Shown: in pieces, positions 13,601 through 25,600 of the stretch | Layout: every line of letters starts with the position of its first letter | Numbering within the stretch: the first letter of the stretch is position 1 | Origin: Trichobilharzia szidati | Taxonomy: Eukaryota; Platyhelminthes; Trematoda; Strigeidida; Schistosomatidae | NCBI GenBank assembly: GCA_944472155.2 | Contig: OX235277.1 | Coordinates: forward strand, 31,816,804 to 31,880,803 | Direction: 5' to 3' | Length of the DNA: 64,000 nt | Position numbers and translations under genes: made by a program | The notes under the pieces: model-generated | Seen by the model: only the letters and a program-made list of their open reading frames with translations | Told to the model about the DNA's origin: nothing | Databases searched by the model: none

Positions 13601-16600
13601 CTGAGGCTATAGCCATTCATAAACTTAAGCCCCCTTGTGTATTCATAAACAGTTTGTTATTACTCTTAACCTACCTTGGTAATCCTTATTTGATTGGATT
13701 ACCAAACGTTTGTGTTAATTATTCTTAATTCTTTTTTTGTCACCTTGTTTAATTTAACCTTTCCATATATATTGACTTGACAAGTAAATGTGTGATCAGA
13801 TTGTTCGAAATGTATAGCGCTAATACATCACATTTTTCAGATAATCTCCGTCTTCTAATAATGCTATCAAAATTTTTTTATCGCTCATATAGGTATATTT
13901 GTTTAATGACTGATGATTGAGGGGAATGTATACTCCCAGTTCTATTGACAGTCTTTACCGAGTTCTCTCACAAATCAATAGCTTTATAAAGTATGTTTGA
14001 ATGTAGGTTAAATCAAGTTGTTTCAATCTCCTTCGCTTGATTGATGTAATCATTATCATTGTGAATGCATACATTGGATATCTGACATGATTATTTATTG
14101 ATTTTTTATTCGGAAACTTTTCTCTCCTTCTGTCTTCATTTGACTAAAAAGTATAACAGTCGTAGATTTATTTTTCTTAAGAATTAGGATATTATACACA
14201 TGCCAACATTTTATGGCAGGCAAATGATTAATGTGAAGGTATATAACTTTAAGCTTTTCTAGAAATAAATGTAATTTTGGACTTTAATTCTATATCTTAC
14301 AGCATTTTAAAGTCGGCGCAAGTAAGTGAAAGAGGTGACTCCCCACTGTTGCTTATTGATGTTTGTTATTGCTGGTTGGGTATAATCATCACCTGTGTCT
14401 TCTTTATATAAAACTACTGTAGGTGACTCTCATGCACACCTTTCTGGGTGTTTTTTCCGCTTGTATTTCTTCGAGTTCATGCAACATGAGATTTTCTGGA
14501 TCACTCACGAAATCCAAATCTTATAGGATCTTTCTGTCGGCCCACCATACGTCCATCCTTTTACTCTCCACGGTCTTTTGTAGGGATATAACTTGATATA
14601 ACGCCTCATATTCTTTCGCTTTTGTCAAACTTCCATTTCGTTTGAACTGGTTATGCCAGTGAAAACCTAGGCTACGCTAGCATGGGAATCAATCACTGAC
14701 GAGTTACTGATATCAGCATTTCAAAATAATTTATTGATGTGGTAAAAATAAGCAAGCCCAACGGTTACATCTGTTTAACCTCATTTGATGCATTTTATAC
14801 AGCCGGTTATTTTGAGTTTACATGTTGGAAATTATGTAGTCTAAAATATTGGCAACTTTGTCTGCCTATAGAGTTGCTGATGAAATCTGTGCACAGTTGT
14901 GAAATAGCCTTTCGATATTTTCCAGTGTTGGTTTGAAGGGGTTTGATTGGTTAGTTACATGTTTGATCATGAGCTAATATCACTTAGAGAAAAATAAGAA
15001 AAGCAGGGAATATTGCACATATGTTTCACCCCAGATTGAGACTCTTTAATAGTACTCATCCACTTGCGTCCAAACCCAGGATTTTCCAGTTACAAGTCGA
15101 GCTCGTTGACCATTCAACCATTGGGACCCGACTCAATGGCTAATCAATTCCAATCTCTGCCGATTCACGACATATATGGCGTAACCACCTACCAATGTGT
15201 CACAGGCGAGTAACTATTCTCTTATCTGACTTGATGAATTCCTCCAGTCACGACTTCTCACTAGACATTTACCAATTGGAGTCAGTTTTAGCTTCGTTGA
15301 TATATCTAGATATTCGTAAAACGAGTGTTGAGTGTTACAGAAAGCGTTTGAGAACATCTCCCACAGTAAGTGTTCCTAGTTAGAGAGAACAATTTGTATT
15401 TGGAAAATGACTTACTTAAGATCACTCTTTTCTCCTTCGTCTTCTGTTACAAGTATTGACATATTTCATTTTTTTAATTTTGTATATTTCAGTCGAGTGC
15501 TTACCTCACGATCTACTTTCAGTCAGTTGCCAGAAGGTTTTCGTGGTGAAGCTGGCCCAGTGTTAGGTTATCCAAATCCAGTCATTATACAGTCAAATGA
15601 ATCTGTTAAGTCTAATAATTCTGCAACTCACCACCAACAGCAAACAACTATGGAAACATACTTTGTGCAACCTCGAAATGTAAGTCAGTATATATATATT
15701 CTTATGTAACTGAAGTGAAATACATGTTAAGGTACTTAGTAAAGTGGTTCAAATGTGTGTAATGATGGCTAGCGATACTATTTGGTTGCCCCGATTTGTG
15801 TCACGTGGGAGGTGGAACAAATCTAGGTTTCAAACCTGTCTGGCTACAGTAGGTTGGTTGAAAGCCACCGGTACCATTTTATCATTTGATTTGAATGAAA
15901 GAAGAGCAATTTCTTGGTTATAAAATGCATGACTTTTAATTAATTAATTAATTATTTACTTAGAGCATATTTAGTCTTCAACTGCTTAATAATGCTTATC
16001 AATAGCATTATTTAAGTAAGAGAAGTTATTCACATACCTCTACGAAATGTGTGATAAAATATTCGTTTAATAAAGATGACCGATAAATAATACTGACACA
16101 CTGAAAAGAGTAAAATAGAAAGGACATATGACAGAGAAAAGGATTCTCTTTTCTAAGTGTTGGTGTACAGATATTTGATTGGCTACAGGTTTGATCATGA
16201 GCTAACATCATTTAGAGAACCACTGAAAAACCAGAGTACAATTGACAACTGTTTCCTCCCAGTTTCGAATTCTTTAGCAGTCTGTCTGTTTGTCTGTCTG
16301 GATTCAACATAGAACTTGGCACCGAAGTGCAGCAGTTCGAGTTGCCACGTTCCAAATAGCACACAAAGGTAGACAAGAAAATTAGTGAAGAGAATCAATA
16401 GAGTTTTGACAAGTATAAGAGTGAAACAGAATGAGTAATGGTAGAAAGGAGTATGAAGGTTAAAGAGACTGAATACATCTGCGCTAGCCATTGACAACGA
16501 TTTTAAGCCATGTCACCTATTGTCTCCAGCCATTGATTCTTAGAGTCTCGAGGGCCCCAACCCGGAAGTCTGCATCTCCCTACCTGACCCAGTTTAACTG

Positions 16601-19600
16601 TCAAGGATTTCATGGATTGATGCCATGTTTTTGTTTGGCCACCACTTACCCTTTTCCAACCTGCACCTATATCAGCTAGTAATGCCCGTCGGGGGAGACG
16701 ATGATTAGGCATGCGCAGCACGTGGCCTAACCATCTCAATCTATGTAACTTCATAGCCTCTTCGAGTGATTTTCCCTCTTTACCCAACACTCTACGCCTA
16801 ACGTCAACATTACTTACCTTATTATACCACCTAACGTGAGAAAGAGATCGTAAACATCTGTGGTCAAAAACAGACAATCTCTTCATGTTTTCCGCTCTCA
16901 ATGGCCACGTCTCACCGCCATAGAGAAGGACGGAGCGAACTGCTGAGCAGTACACACGTCCCTTGGTTGACAGCCGGATGTCACGCCTACGCCAGAGACG
17001 GTGTGTAGTGTTTATGAGTTAATCAAACATTCACCGATCAAGTGAGAATATTGAGGGCCCGCAATAAAGGCTTTATTCGTTTTATAATTCCAGTATAGAA
17101 TCTGGTTTAAACAAAAATGAAAGATGTGAATAGTGTATAATATAAATGCTAAACGTTTATGAAAATGTTCACACCACATTCTTCTCCCCTTTTGTTTGAG
17201 AATACAGAGCATAAGGAGTCAAGACTTTTAAAATTGTTTAGACTTCGCGGCTTCTCAGATTGTATGGACGAACCCTTCGTTGTTTCTCTAGTAAAGAAGA
17301 TGGGTTCGGATCAATTTTGATATTTTCACTTAAATTGTCCGTCAAAATAGGAGTTTCAGTATCTGTAGAACGGGTGGATATGTCGTCTTCAGTAAGTTGA
17401 CTTTGGAGGCATTCTGGTACTGCGTCTGGAATCGGCATGCTAACGGGCGATTGAAATATATGTTCTTTTGGTGCAAGATGATGAATAGATACTGTTTCCT
17501 CACGTCCATCTGGAAGTCTCACATGAGCATACTTGGGATTACATTCAATCAGTTCAACTTCATCAACTGGAGATTCATATTTAGAACGTACATTACGGCG
17601 CATCAAGACCGGTCCAGGAATAGTTAACCAACTGGGAAGAGAAACACCAGACGTTGATTTTCGATTGTACCTGACCATCCGTTCGTGTGGAGTAGTATTT
17701 GTGGCAGTACATAAAAGAGAACGGATAGAATGAAGAGCGTCGGGGAGAACAACCTCCCACTCACAGATTGGTATGGACCTAGATTTAGCATCTAGTGATA
17801 TACATCGCCAGAGAGTGCCGTTGAGACGTTCAATCTGTCCATTTGATTGGGGGTTGTATGCTGTTGTTCTACTGGTAACTATTCCTTTATCGTGGAGAAA
17901 ATGTTTTAATTCTGCAGACATAAACGACGATCCTCTGTCTGAATGCATGTAGGATGGCATACCAAACAGGGAAAACAACTGGCACAGGCAATTAATAATA
18001 GTTGATGCTGTCATATCCTGGCAAGGAAAAGCGAACGGAAATCTAGAGTACTCATCAATTATCGTAAGAAGATATTTGTTCCGGGAGTTTGAAGGAAGAG
18101 GTCCTTTGAAATCAATATTTAGACGTTCAAAAGGAGAAGTCGCTTTAATAAGATTTCCTGTGGATACTTTGCAAAACCTGGGTTTCAGCTCAGCACAAAC
18201 TGCACAACTAGATATCGTCCTCTTCACATCATCAACAGAAAAAGGTAGGTTCTTAGAACGCACAAAGTGAAGAAGGCGAACAACTCCTGGATGGCACAGA
18301 GAGTTATGTAAGTCTTTCAGATTAGTTTCACCCATGACAGAAGCAGAATATCCGCGAGATAATGCATCGGCGACTTTGTTTTCTTTGCCACAACGGTAGA
18401 TTATATCAAAACTGTAACAAGAAAGTTCTATTCGCCAACGCTGAATCTTGTCATTCTTTATTTTCCCATGGTGGTTCATATCGTACATGAAAGAAACTGA
18501 TCGTTGGTCTGTAATGAGTTGGAAATGAGTACCAAGTAAATAATGACGCCATTTTCTAATAGCTTCGACGATGGCATAAGCTTCTTTCTCCACCGCTGAG
18601 TGATGCCGTTCACTTGGTGATAGTGTTCTGGAAAAAAATGCAACGGGTCTACCATTTTGTGTTAACGTGGCAGCTATAGCAGTATCCGAAGCGTCGGTTT
18701 CAACTATAAGGGGCAAGTCGAGATCCACAGTAGTCATCACAGATTGAGCAAGTTCATTTTTTAATGCTGCATATGAGCTTACAATAGTACCTGGTAATGG
18801 AAAGATTTTATTTTGTATAAGGGGTTGAATTTTATCGGAGAAATGAGATATCCATTGTGAATAATACGCAAAGAGACCAATGACTCGCTGTTGGGATTTA
18901 AGATCTCGCTGAGGTGATAAATTCCATAATGCTTGAAGTCTATCGGGATCATGTTTGATCATTTTATGAGAAACTTCATAGCCTAGAAGTTTTACTTGTT
19001 TAACGCCAATAACACTTTTATTCTCATTGAATGTTAGCCCATATTTTCTGGATGCTTCATAGAACCGGGCAAGATTTTTTGCATGTTGTTCTGTGTTTTC
19101 ACCACAAATAGTTATATTATCTAAATAAGCAAATGTAGCTTGAAGATTTTCATTTCTGATAATCTGACTGATAACTCTCTGAAAACACGAAACACCGTTT
19201 GTGACACCAAAGGGAATACGACGGAACTGATAGAGGTTGCCGCAAGCTTCAAAAGCTGTGAAGAGTTTCTCTTCTTCTTTGATGGGTATTTGATGGTAAG
19301 CACTCTTTAAATCCAAAGTGCTAAATACAGTATATTTTGAAATCTTTTCAATAATCTCATAAATTTTTGGGAGTGGATAGGCATCCAATAATGTGAAACG
19401 ATTTATCGTTTGGCTGTAATCAATCACCATTCTACGCTTGTGGCGTTCATTAGTAGTGACCAAAACTTGGGCGCGCCAAGGGGAGTTAGATGGCTCGATG
19501 ATCTGCTCACTGAGTAAATTTTCGATTTCCAGCTTGATGAAATGTTCATCTGAAGCGGAATGTCTTCGTGATTTTGTAGCGATCGGAACACATTTGGGTG

Positions 19601-22600
19601 TTAGGTTATGAAACAAGGGAGGTGGATCAATATGTGCAGCAACAAGATTACACAGTGAAAATGGATTGTTTTTACCTTCAAATGGAATTTCGAGTTTATT
19701 ATGCAAGCGTAAAAAATCATGACCTAATAGCACATCAGCACACAGATTTGGCAACACTGAAAGTTTGATATGTGAGTAACTCGAGTCTTTATAACGTAGA
19801 TTTACATAACAGTGACCATGAGTATGAGTTGTCAGACTTGTGGAAGCCATTGTGATTGAAGTGCGAGAATGCTCTACCTTTATATGTTGTTTTTGAACGA
19901 CTGCACAAGAAATATAACTGTCTGAGCTCCCAGTATCTACGAGGGCTTGTAGGGGAATGTCATTTACAAAAAGCTGCACAACCGCATTGGAGAGAGACTG
20001 TGGAGCGGCGGCTAGAGTCGTGGAAGACAACAAAGAACTAGTAACTGATGTAGTTTTGGTGTACGATTTTGACCGGTAGACCTTCTGATAATGCCCCTTC
20101 TTACCACAGAGTTTGCATACTGCATCCCTTGCAGGACATTTAGAGCGAGGATGTCTAGTAAATCCACAGAAGTAGCATTTCTCATTTATTGAAGCAGTCA
20201 ATCCTGTTTCACCCACATAAGAGTTTAGTTCATTTGATGTATCACTGTTTGATATTGCAGCAGAATTGGAGAATTCGGAAGGATGAAACGAATGTAATTG
20301 TTGATAAGCCATTTCTAGGGATCGAGCTTGTTCATAAGCAGTATCAAGATCAAGTAATTTGTTTTCCAGAAGACGTTGTCGTATATTATTAGATTGCATT
20401 CCACTTATGAATACGTCACGTATTGCATCATTCTGATTTTGTTCAGCCGAGACAAGTTTGAATGAACAATCTTTTGCCAGAGATTTCAATTTTTGTAAAA
20501 ATTGGTCGAGGCTCTGTCCAGTTTCTTGTTTGCATGTGGATAATAGATGTCGAGCAAAAATCTCGTTCTTTGGTTTGACATACAGTTTCTCAAGAGTACT
20601 AAGAGCGCCGTCAAATGTTTTACATTCAGCAATGTATTCATATACAGTAGGTGAGATATAGTTGATGAGAACATCAAGTTTGTCTGAATCTGGAGTTGAA
20701 GATTTAGTGATAAAAGTATTGAATGTACGAAACCAATGATTCCAAATCTTCGAAGATGTTTGGCAATTGGAATCAGCATCAAAGCGTTCAGGACGTAATA
20801 TCTTGTCCATAATAAAACGAATAAATTGTAGTGTTTATGAGTTAATCAAACATTCACCGATCAAGTGAGAATATTGAGGGCCCGCAATAAAGGCTTTATT
20901 CGTTTTATAATTCCAGTATAGAATCTGGTTTAAACAAAAATGAAAGATGTGAATAGTGTATAATATAAATGCTAAACGTTTATGAAAATGTTCACACCAC
21001 ACGGTGTAAGTTAGCGAAAGCAGCCCGAGCTTTCTGGATCCGTGCTGTGATTTCTTCACCAATCAATCCGTTGGTGCTGATACAACTTCCCAAATAGGTG
21101 AAGTGGTCAACATGTTCTATCACTTCACTCCCTATCACTAAGCTTGGAGTTGACGTAGTCCAGTCCTGTAGCAGCATCTTACATTTCACAGGGGCGAATC
21201 GCATGCCAAACATACGGAGATTGCTGCTCAAGGTGTTCAGGAGACTCTGCATTTTGTCAGCGTCCTCTCCTAACAGGACTATGTCGTCTGCGTATTCTAT
21301 AAGACTATTCCCTGGTAACAGGTCGATTCCTAAGTCGTTACGTTCGGTTAAGGATACTTCCATTAGCATATCTATGATGAAGTTAAACAGAAAAGGGGAA
21401 AGTGGACATCCTGGACGGACACCACTGGTTGTTATCAATTCAGATGACAATTCCCCATAAGCCCTTACACAGCTACGTGAGTTTGAGTAGAGTGCCTTGA
21501 TTAGTGCAATGTACTTTCTTGGCACTCCCTTCATAGTCAAACATTGCCATAGAACCTGTCGATCCACGGAGTCGAAGGCCGCCTTCAAGTCAAGAAATAT
21601 GGCAATTGTTGGACGCCTAAAAGTGTGCCTATGTTCTAGGATCTGTCGGAGAGTGAAGATATGATCTATGCACCCTCTACCTGGCCTAAAGCCCGCTTGA
21701 TTTTCCCTCGTTTGTTCCTCCCGAGTTCGGCTTAGTCTGTTCATGATTACTGAGCCTAGGATTTTAGAGACTATGTTCGTTAGGCTGATTCCTCTATGAT
21801 TATCACATGAGGACTTATCTCCCTTCTTGAATACTGGTATGATAAGTGACTTACCCCAGTCTGATGGAACCGTCTCTGACTCCCAGACGTTACCTAGTAC
21901 CTTAGTTAAACTATATACTAGTATGTCACCCCCATATTTAAACACCTCCGGAATAATTCCGTCGGGTCCTGCCGCTTTGCCTCGTTTCAAATTACAGATA
22001 GCTTTGGTGACCTCACTTACAGACGGCGGGCCAGTGTCTATGTCCCATTCGGGTGTGTACTGGATGGCGGGGAGGCTCAGTGTGGCTGTAGGCAAGTTAA
22101 ACTGTTCCTCGAAGTGTTCTTTCCAGCGTTCGAGGCGTCTATCCTGAGAGCTAATTAAGGAGCCATTTTTCTCAGAAATAGTCTCACTTATGATTTGCCT
22201 TCTCCCACCCGTTTCCCTGATGAGTCTAAAGAGTTGCCTAGTGTTGCCTATCGCCGACTTTAGCAGTACGCACTCACTGGGATTTGAACCCAGGACCCTT
22301 CATAGTCTGATTGTAACTGGAAGCTCTTTGGTTCGAACCTTGATGGGTGTGTCTGATGAAGAGTCTCAAACTGGGACGGAACGGCTCTCCAGTATCCCCT
22401 AATTCTCTTTTCGACAAATCATTTTCGGAAGTTGTACAATCTTATGCTCATATATATATTTATATTTAAATCATAGAAACAAACAGTACACTGTTACCTA
22501 ATTTATTACTCATCATCTTACGCATTTCGTCTTTATTACGTAACCCCTTTACCATTGTATGAATGCATTCACTTTGTTTAAACTTGAATTCCTTGCGTAA

Positions 22601-25600
22601 AAACTATATAAGCGTAATTTTCTGAACACTTTTCATCAAGTTCGGAACCTCCTATCAACTGGCATTATGTAAAATTTGCACGTATGGTATAACTTTTCTG
22701 TGCATGAACTTAATAATAATTTATTTAGGCTGCAAGCAACTGATGAGTAACAAAAGAAATAAATGATGGTGCCCTCTTATTCTGCGAAAACTGTTGTTCT
22801 TATTCTGATTTGACACTAGTAACTAGTGTGATGCGTCTAGTCCTCTCTTTGGTGCAAACTGAATTCTATCAGTCAGGTTGTAATGTGACCACCATTCTAG
22901 GTAGCTCGCCATCACGGTGTACATTGTTTGTGATGATATGGGATGGTTGGAGGCAATCGGCAGGAAACCTTGGACCTAGGTCCAAGGTTTCCTGCCGATT
23001 GCCTCCAACCATCCCATATCACTGTTGTTCTTGCTTTACTCAAATTCATAAAGGGGAATAAATATATGAAAACTATGTTAAGAATCTTACCCTGGCCGTG
23101 GAAGGATGAGTGAGTGTATGCGATGTTCTTGAACACGGAGGTCTGAATATGTGGTAATGCAGCTATACAAAAGTAGCGTATTTGAACCCCTCATATGAAT
23201 CTCCTTTTTATTCCTTTTCTGTACATTTGTGTGCTGTATGGAGTGTAAAAAGGTTGAACTGCTGTACTTCTGTGCGAAGTTCTATGTTGAAACACTCAGT
23301 TATGTGAACTTATTGTGTTCAAAATGGTTGAAAATGTTCAGCATTATTTAAACCAGTATTGATTCTATTGGGAGTGGTCGTCGTCTGCGTTGCTGGTACT
23401 GGTGATGATGTTGACCACATAGGAAAGTTGGATATCAGAAAAACATGTTTTTCATTAGGGTTTTTTGTGTATGACAAGTATGAACATGCTCATTGTTAAA
23501 ATGTATGACAAAATCTATTTATGTATCATTAAGTGTGCACTTTTATCGCCTAAATTAAGATTTACAGTCAGTTGGAAAGCTGATTGCGAGAGATAAAGAG
23601 ACAGTTTATGTGTGACACACCGTTCCAACGCATCAATTGTAGTCTTTACGACGGGTTAATTCCATAATATCTTGATGATGTATTCGATTGGGTACTTTCA
23701 GCTGTTGAGTCAGTTTTTGCAGTCATGGTCAGTGGTGAAGTGCAACAAGTTGGATGCGCGGGAGGTTACTTATCAATGTCATACGGTGAATTGATGAATT
23801 CACGAGTCATTAAATTCCAACCTAATGACTGAATGGCAGTATACCAGTCTTTTAACCTAATTGGTAATATTTTCAGTATTCGATAGGATTATTGAATGGA
23901 ATATTCTTAACTTGAGATGGTATAACTGTTCCAATACTCTCTTATTTCTTGATGAAAACTATCTTGAAAAAAAGAAATTTACTCTGACAAATTAAAATCA
24001 TTCTGAAAATAAGTTTTTTTATTTTTGTTACTGGTAGTCCATAATATGTGTGTACTTCATGTGTTTGTGTGTGGAGCTAATGACTTCTCTAGGCATTCAC
24101 TAATTGTAGTTGGACAATTATAGGGGTGCGAGGGTAACATGGAGGGATTGTGTGAAGAAGAGACAAGAGCTTATCATTAATTGTGGATCTAGCTAAAGTC
24201 GACTACGGAGAACAGGAGAAAATGGAGGTTTGCTATTATAAGGAAGAAAAGACCGAGGATGGCTCTAAGGAATGTTCATCGGGGCAAACTCATTGTAGGT
24301 ACATAAATGTGGTATACCATATCTCCAATGCTTTATTTGCACATCATTTGCAAATTGGTCGAATATAACCACGTTTAATAGTTTGCTAGATTCTGCACAG
24401 TGTTTCTAACCTTCTTCTGGCAGTTCTGTTCTTCGATTGCTTTTCCCAGTGTCCGAAGCATATTGTTGCTTTTCTGAATGCGTTTATTGATATACCACTT
24501 ATGTCTGATTATAGGTAGCACTCGCCACACTTGAATCTGTATGTTGCACTCGGAACCTAAGAGAATATTGGCTAAGCTAAACTATCATAGCCAAACCTAC
24601 TGTGATCATGAACGACCAATTGGAATTCAGATGCAATAAAGTCGTATAATCGTTTAAAATTGAGCTAAAAAAGCATTGCAAACATGATATTATTCTATGC
24701 AGTTGTCGCCTATGTTCTGTAAGAATGTCTGTCTGTTACTACACAGATGATCTGTAGAGAGATCATACTGTACGCGATATATCCATTCATCCAGGTGACT
24801 GTAGGTCATGGTACGTTGAGATCTATTGATATTCCTGACACTGTTCTTTGACCTACTCTTAATTCTAACTTTAACCCCAACTCCTAATACTAAATTTAAC
24901 CCTAATCCTAACCTTAATCCAAAAAGCCGTATCCCCACCCAAGGGTATAGATGTACAGAAAAAGTACCTACAGAATAGGTAGAATACTGTATTTGTTTTC
25001 TCTAAGTCCAGAAAGGCAGGCGTGATTTGGTTTGAATGACCTTCCATAGCCTTCCCTGTACCTGATTGGTTCTTGTAGGTCAAATTTTGAAAGAAATTGA
25101 CTTTAGCTTTGGTACTATAACTTCACCGAAATAATATTTAATAGCGGGAACATTTAAGTTATCATTCTTTTTCTATAGTTTGGTTTGTAAGGGTTAGTTA
25201 TGGTTTTACGAGTTGATCACGGATTGATATCAGTTAGAGAACCATTGAAATAATATGTAATCCTCACACTGGCCTTCAAGTTGATAAGATCAATTTCAGC
25301 GCCTAATATATCGTTCCATTTTCGATCAATATGTATATTATGGTAGAATTGATTCATATATATATGCATCATACTATGTTCGTGCGCACCACTTTCAATG
25401 CAGATAAGTTAACCTTGGTAAGCTGTGTAACATTTCGTAGTTATCTGTGTAAAACGTCAGATTTGTTTTCTGACTTTCTTTGTCTACTGTTTATTATTAT
25501 TATTATTATTATTGTGGCATTTTGTATTGAATACAAAAGAATTAGATAAAATCTGACTTTCTTTAAACCAAACAGGTGTGTTCGACACTTTTAGAAGGAG

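Larger units (their letters stand above)
17004..21001 (-). mobile_element. Ty3/Gypsy LTR retrotransposon, complete, 3998 bp
   Basis: Two identical 175-bp LTRs (17004-17178 and 20827-21001), each beginning TG and ending CA, flank one gag-pol frame. The target duplication is CGGTG on both sides (16999-17003 and 21002-21006). A purine tract (aaaaggggagaagaa on the minus strand) adjoins the 3' LTR. The element sits inside an RTE element. Identical LTRs indicate a recent insertion. The primer-binding region is unusual (see findings). Confidence 0.95.
16265..22258 (-). mobile_element. RTE non-LTR element (Perere-3/SR3-like), split by an LTR retrotransposon
   Basis: Two blocks, 21002-22258 (RT) and 16265-17003 (carboxyl region and 3' end), are one element interrupted by the LTR element at 17004-21001. 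RT motifs: KAAGPDGIIPEVFKYGG, GISLTNIVSKILGSV, NQAGFRPGRGCIDHIFTLRQ, FLDLKAAFDSVDR, GVRPGCPLSPFLFNFIID, YADDIVLLGED. The 5' side is truncated at 22258 beside a SINE. The 3' end matches other copies (+ strand gaacttggcaccgaagtgc). Confidence 0.88.

Noticed and set aside
22912..23136. Frame spanning the palindrome (VIWDGWRQSAGNLG)
   Set aside because: Created by the inverted repeat; nearly the same peptide appears on both strands. No coding support.
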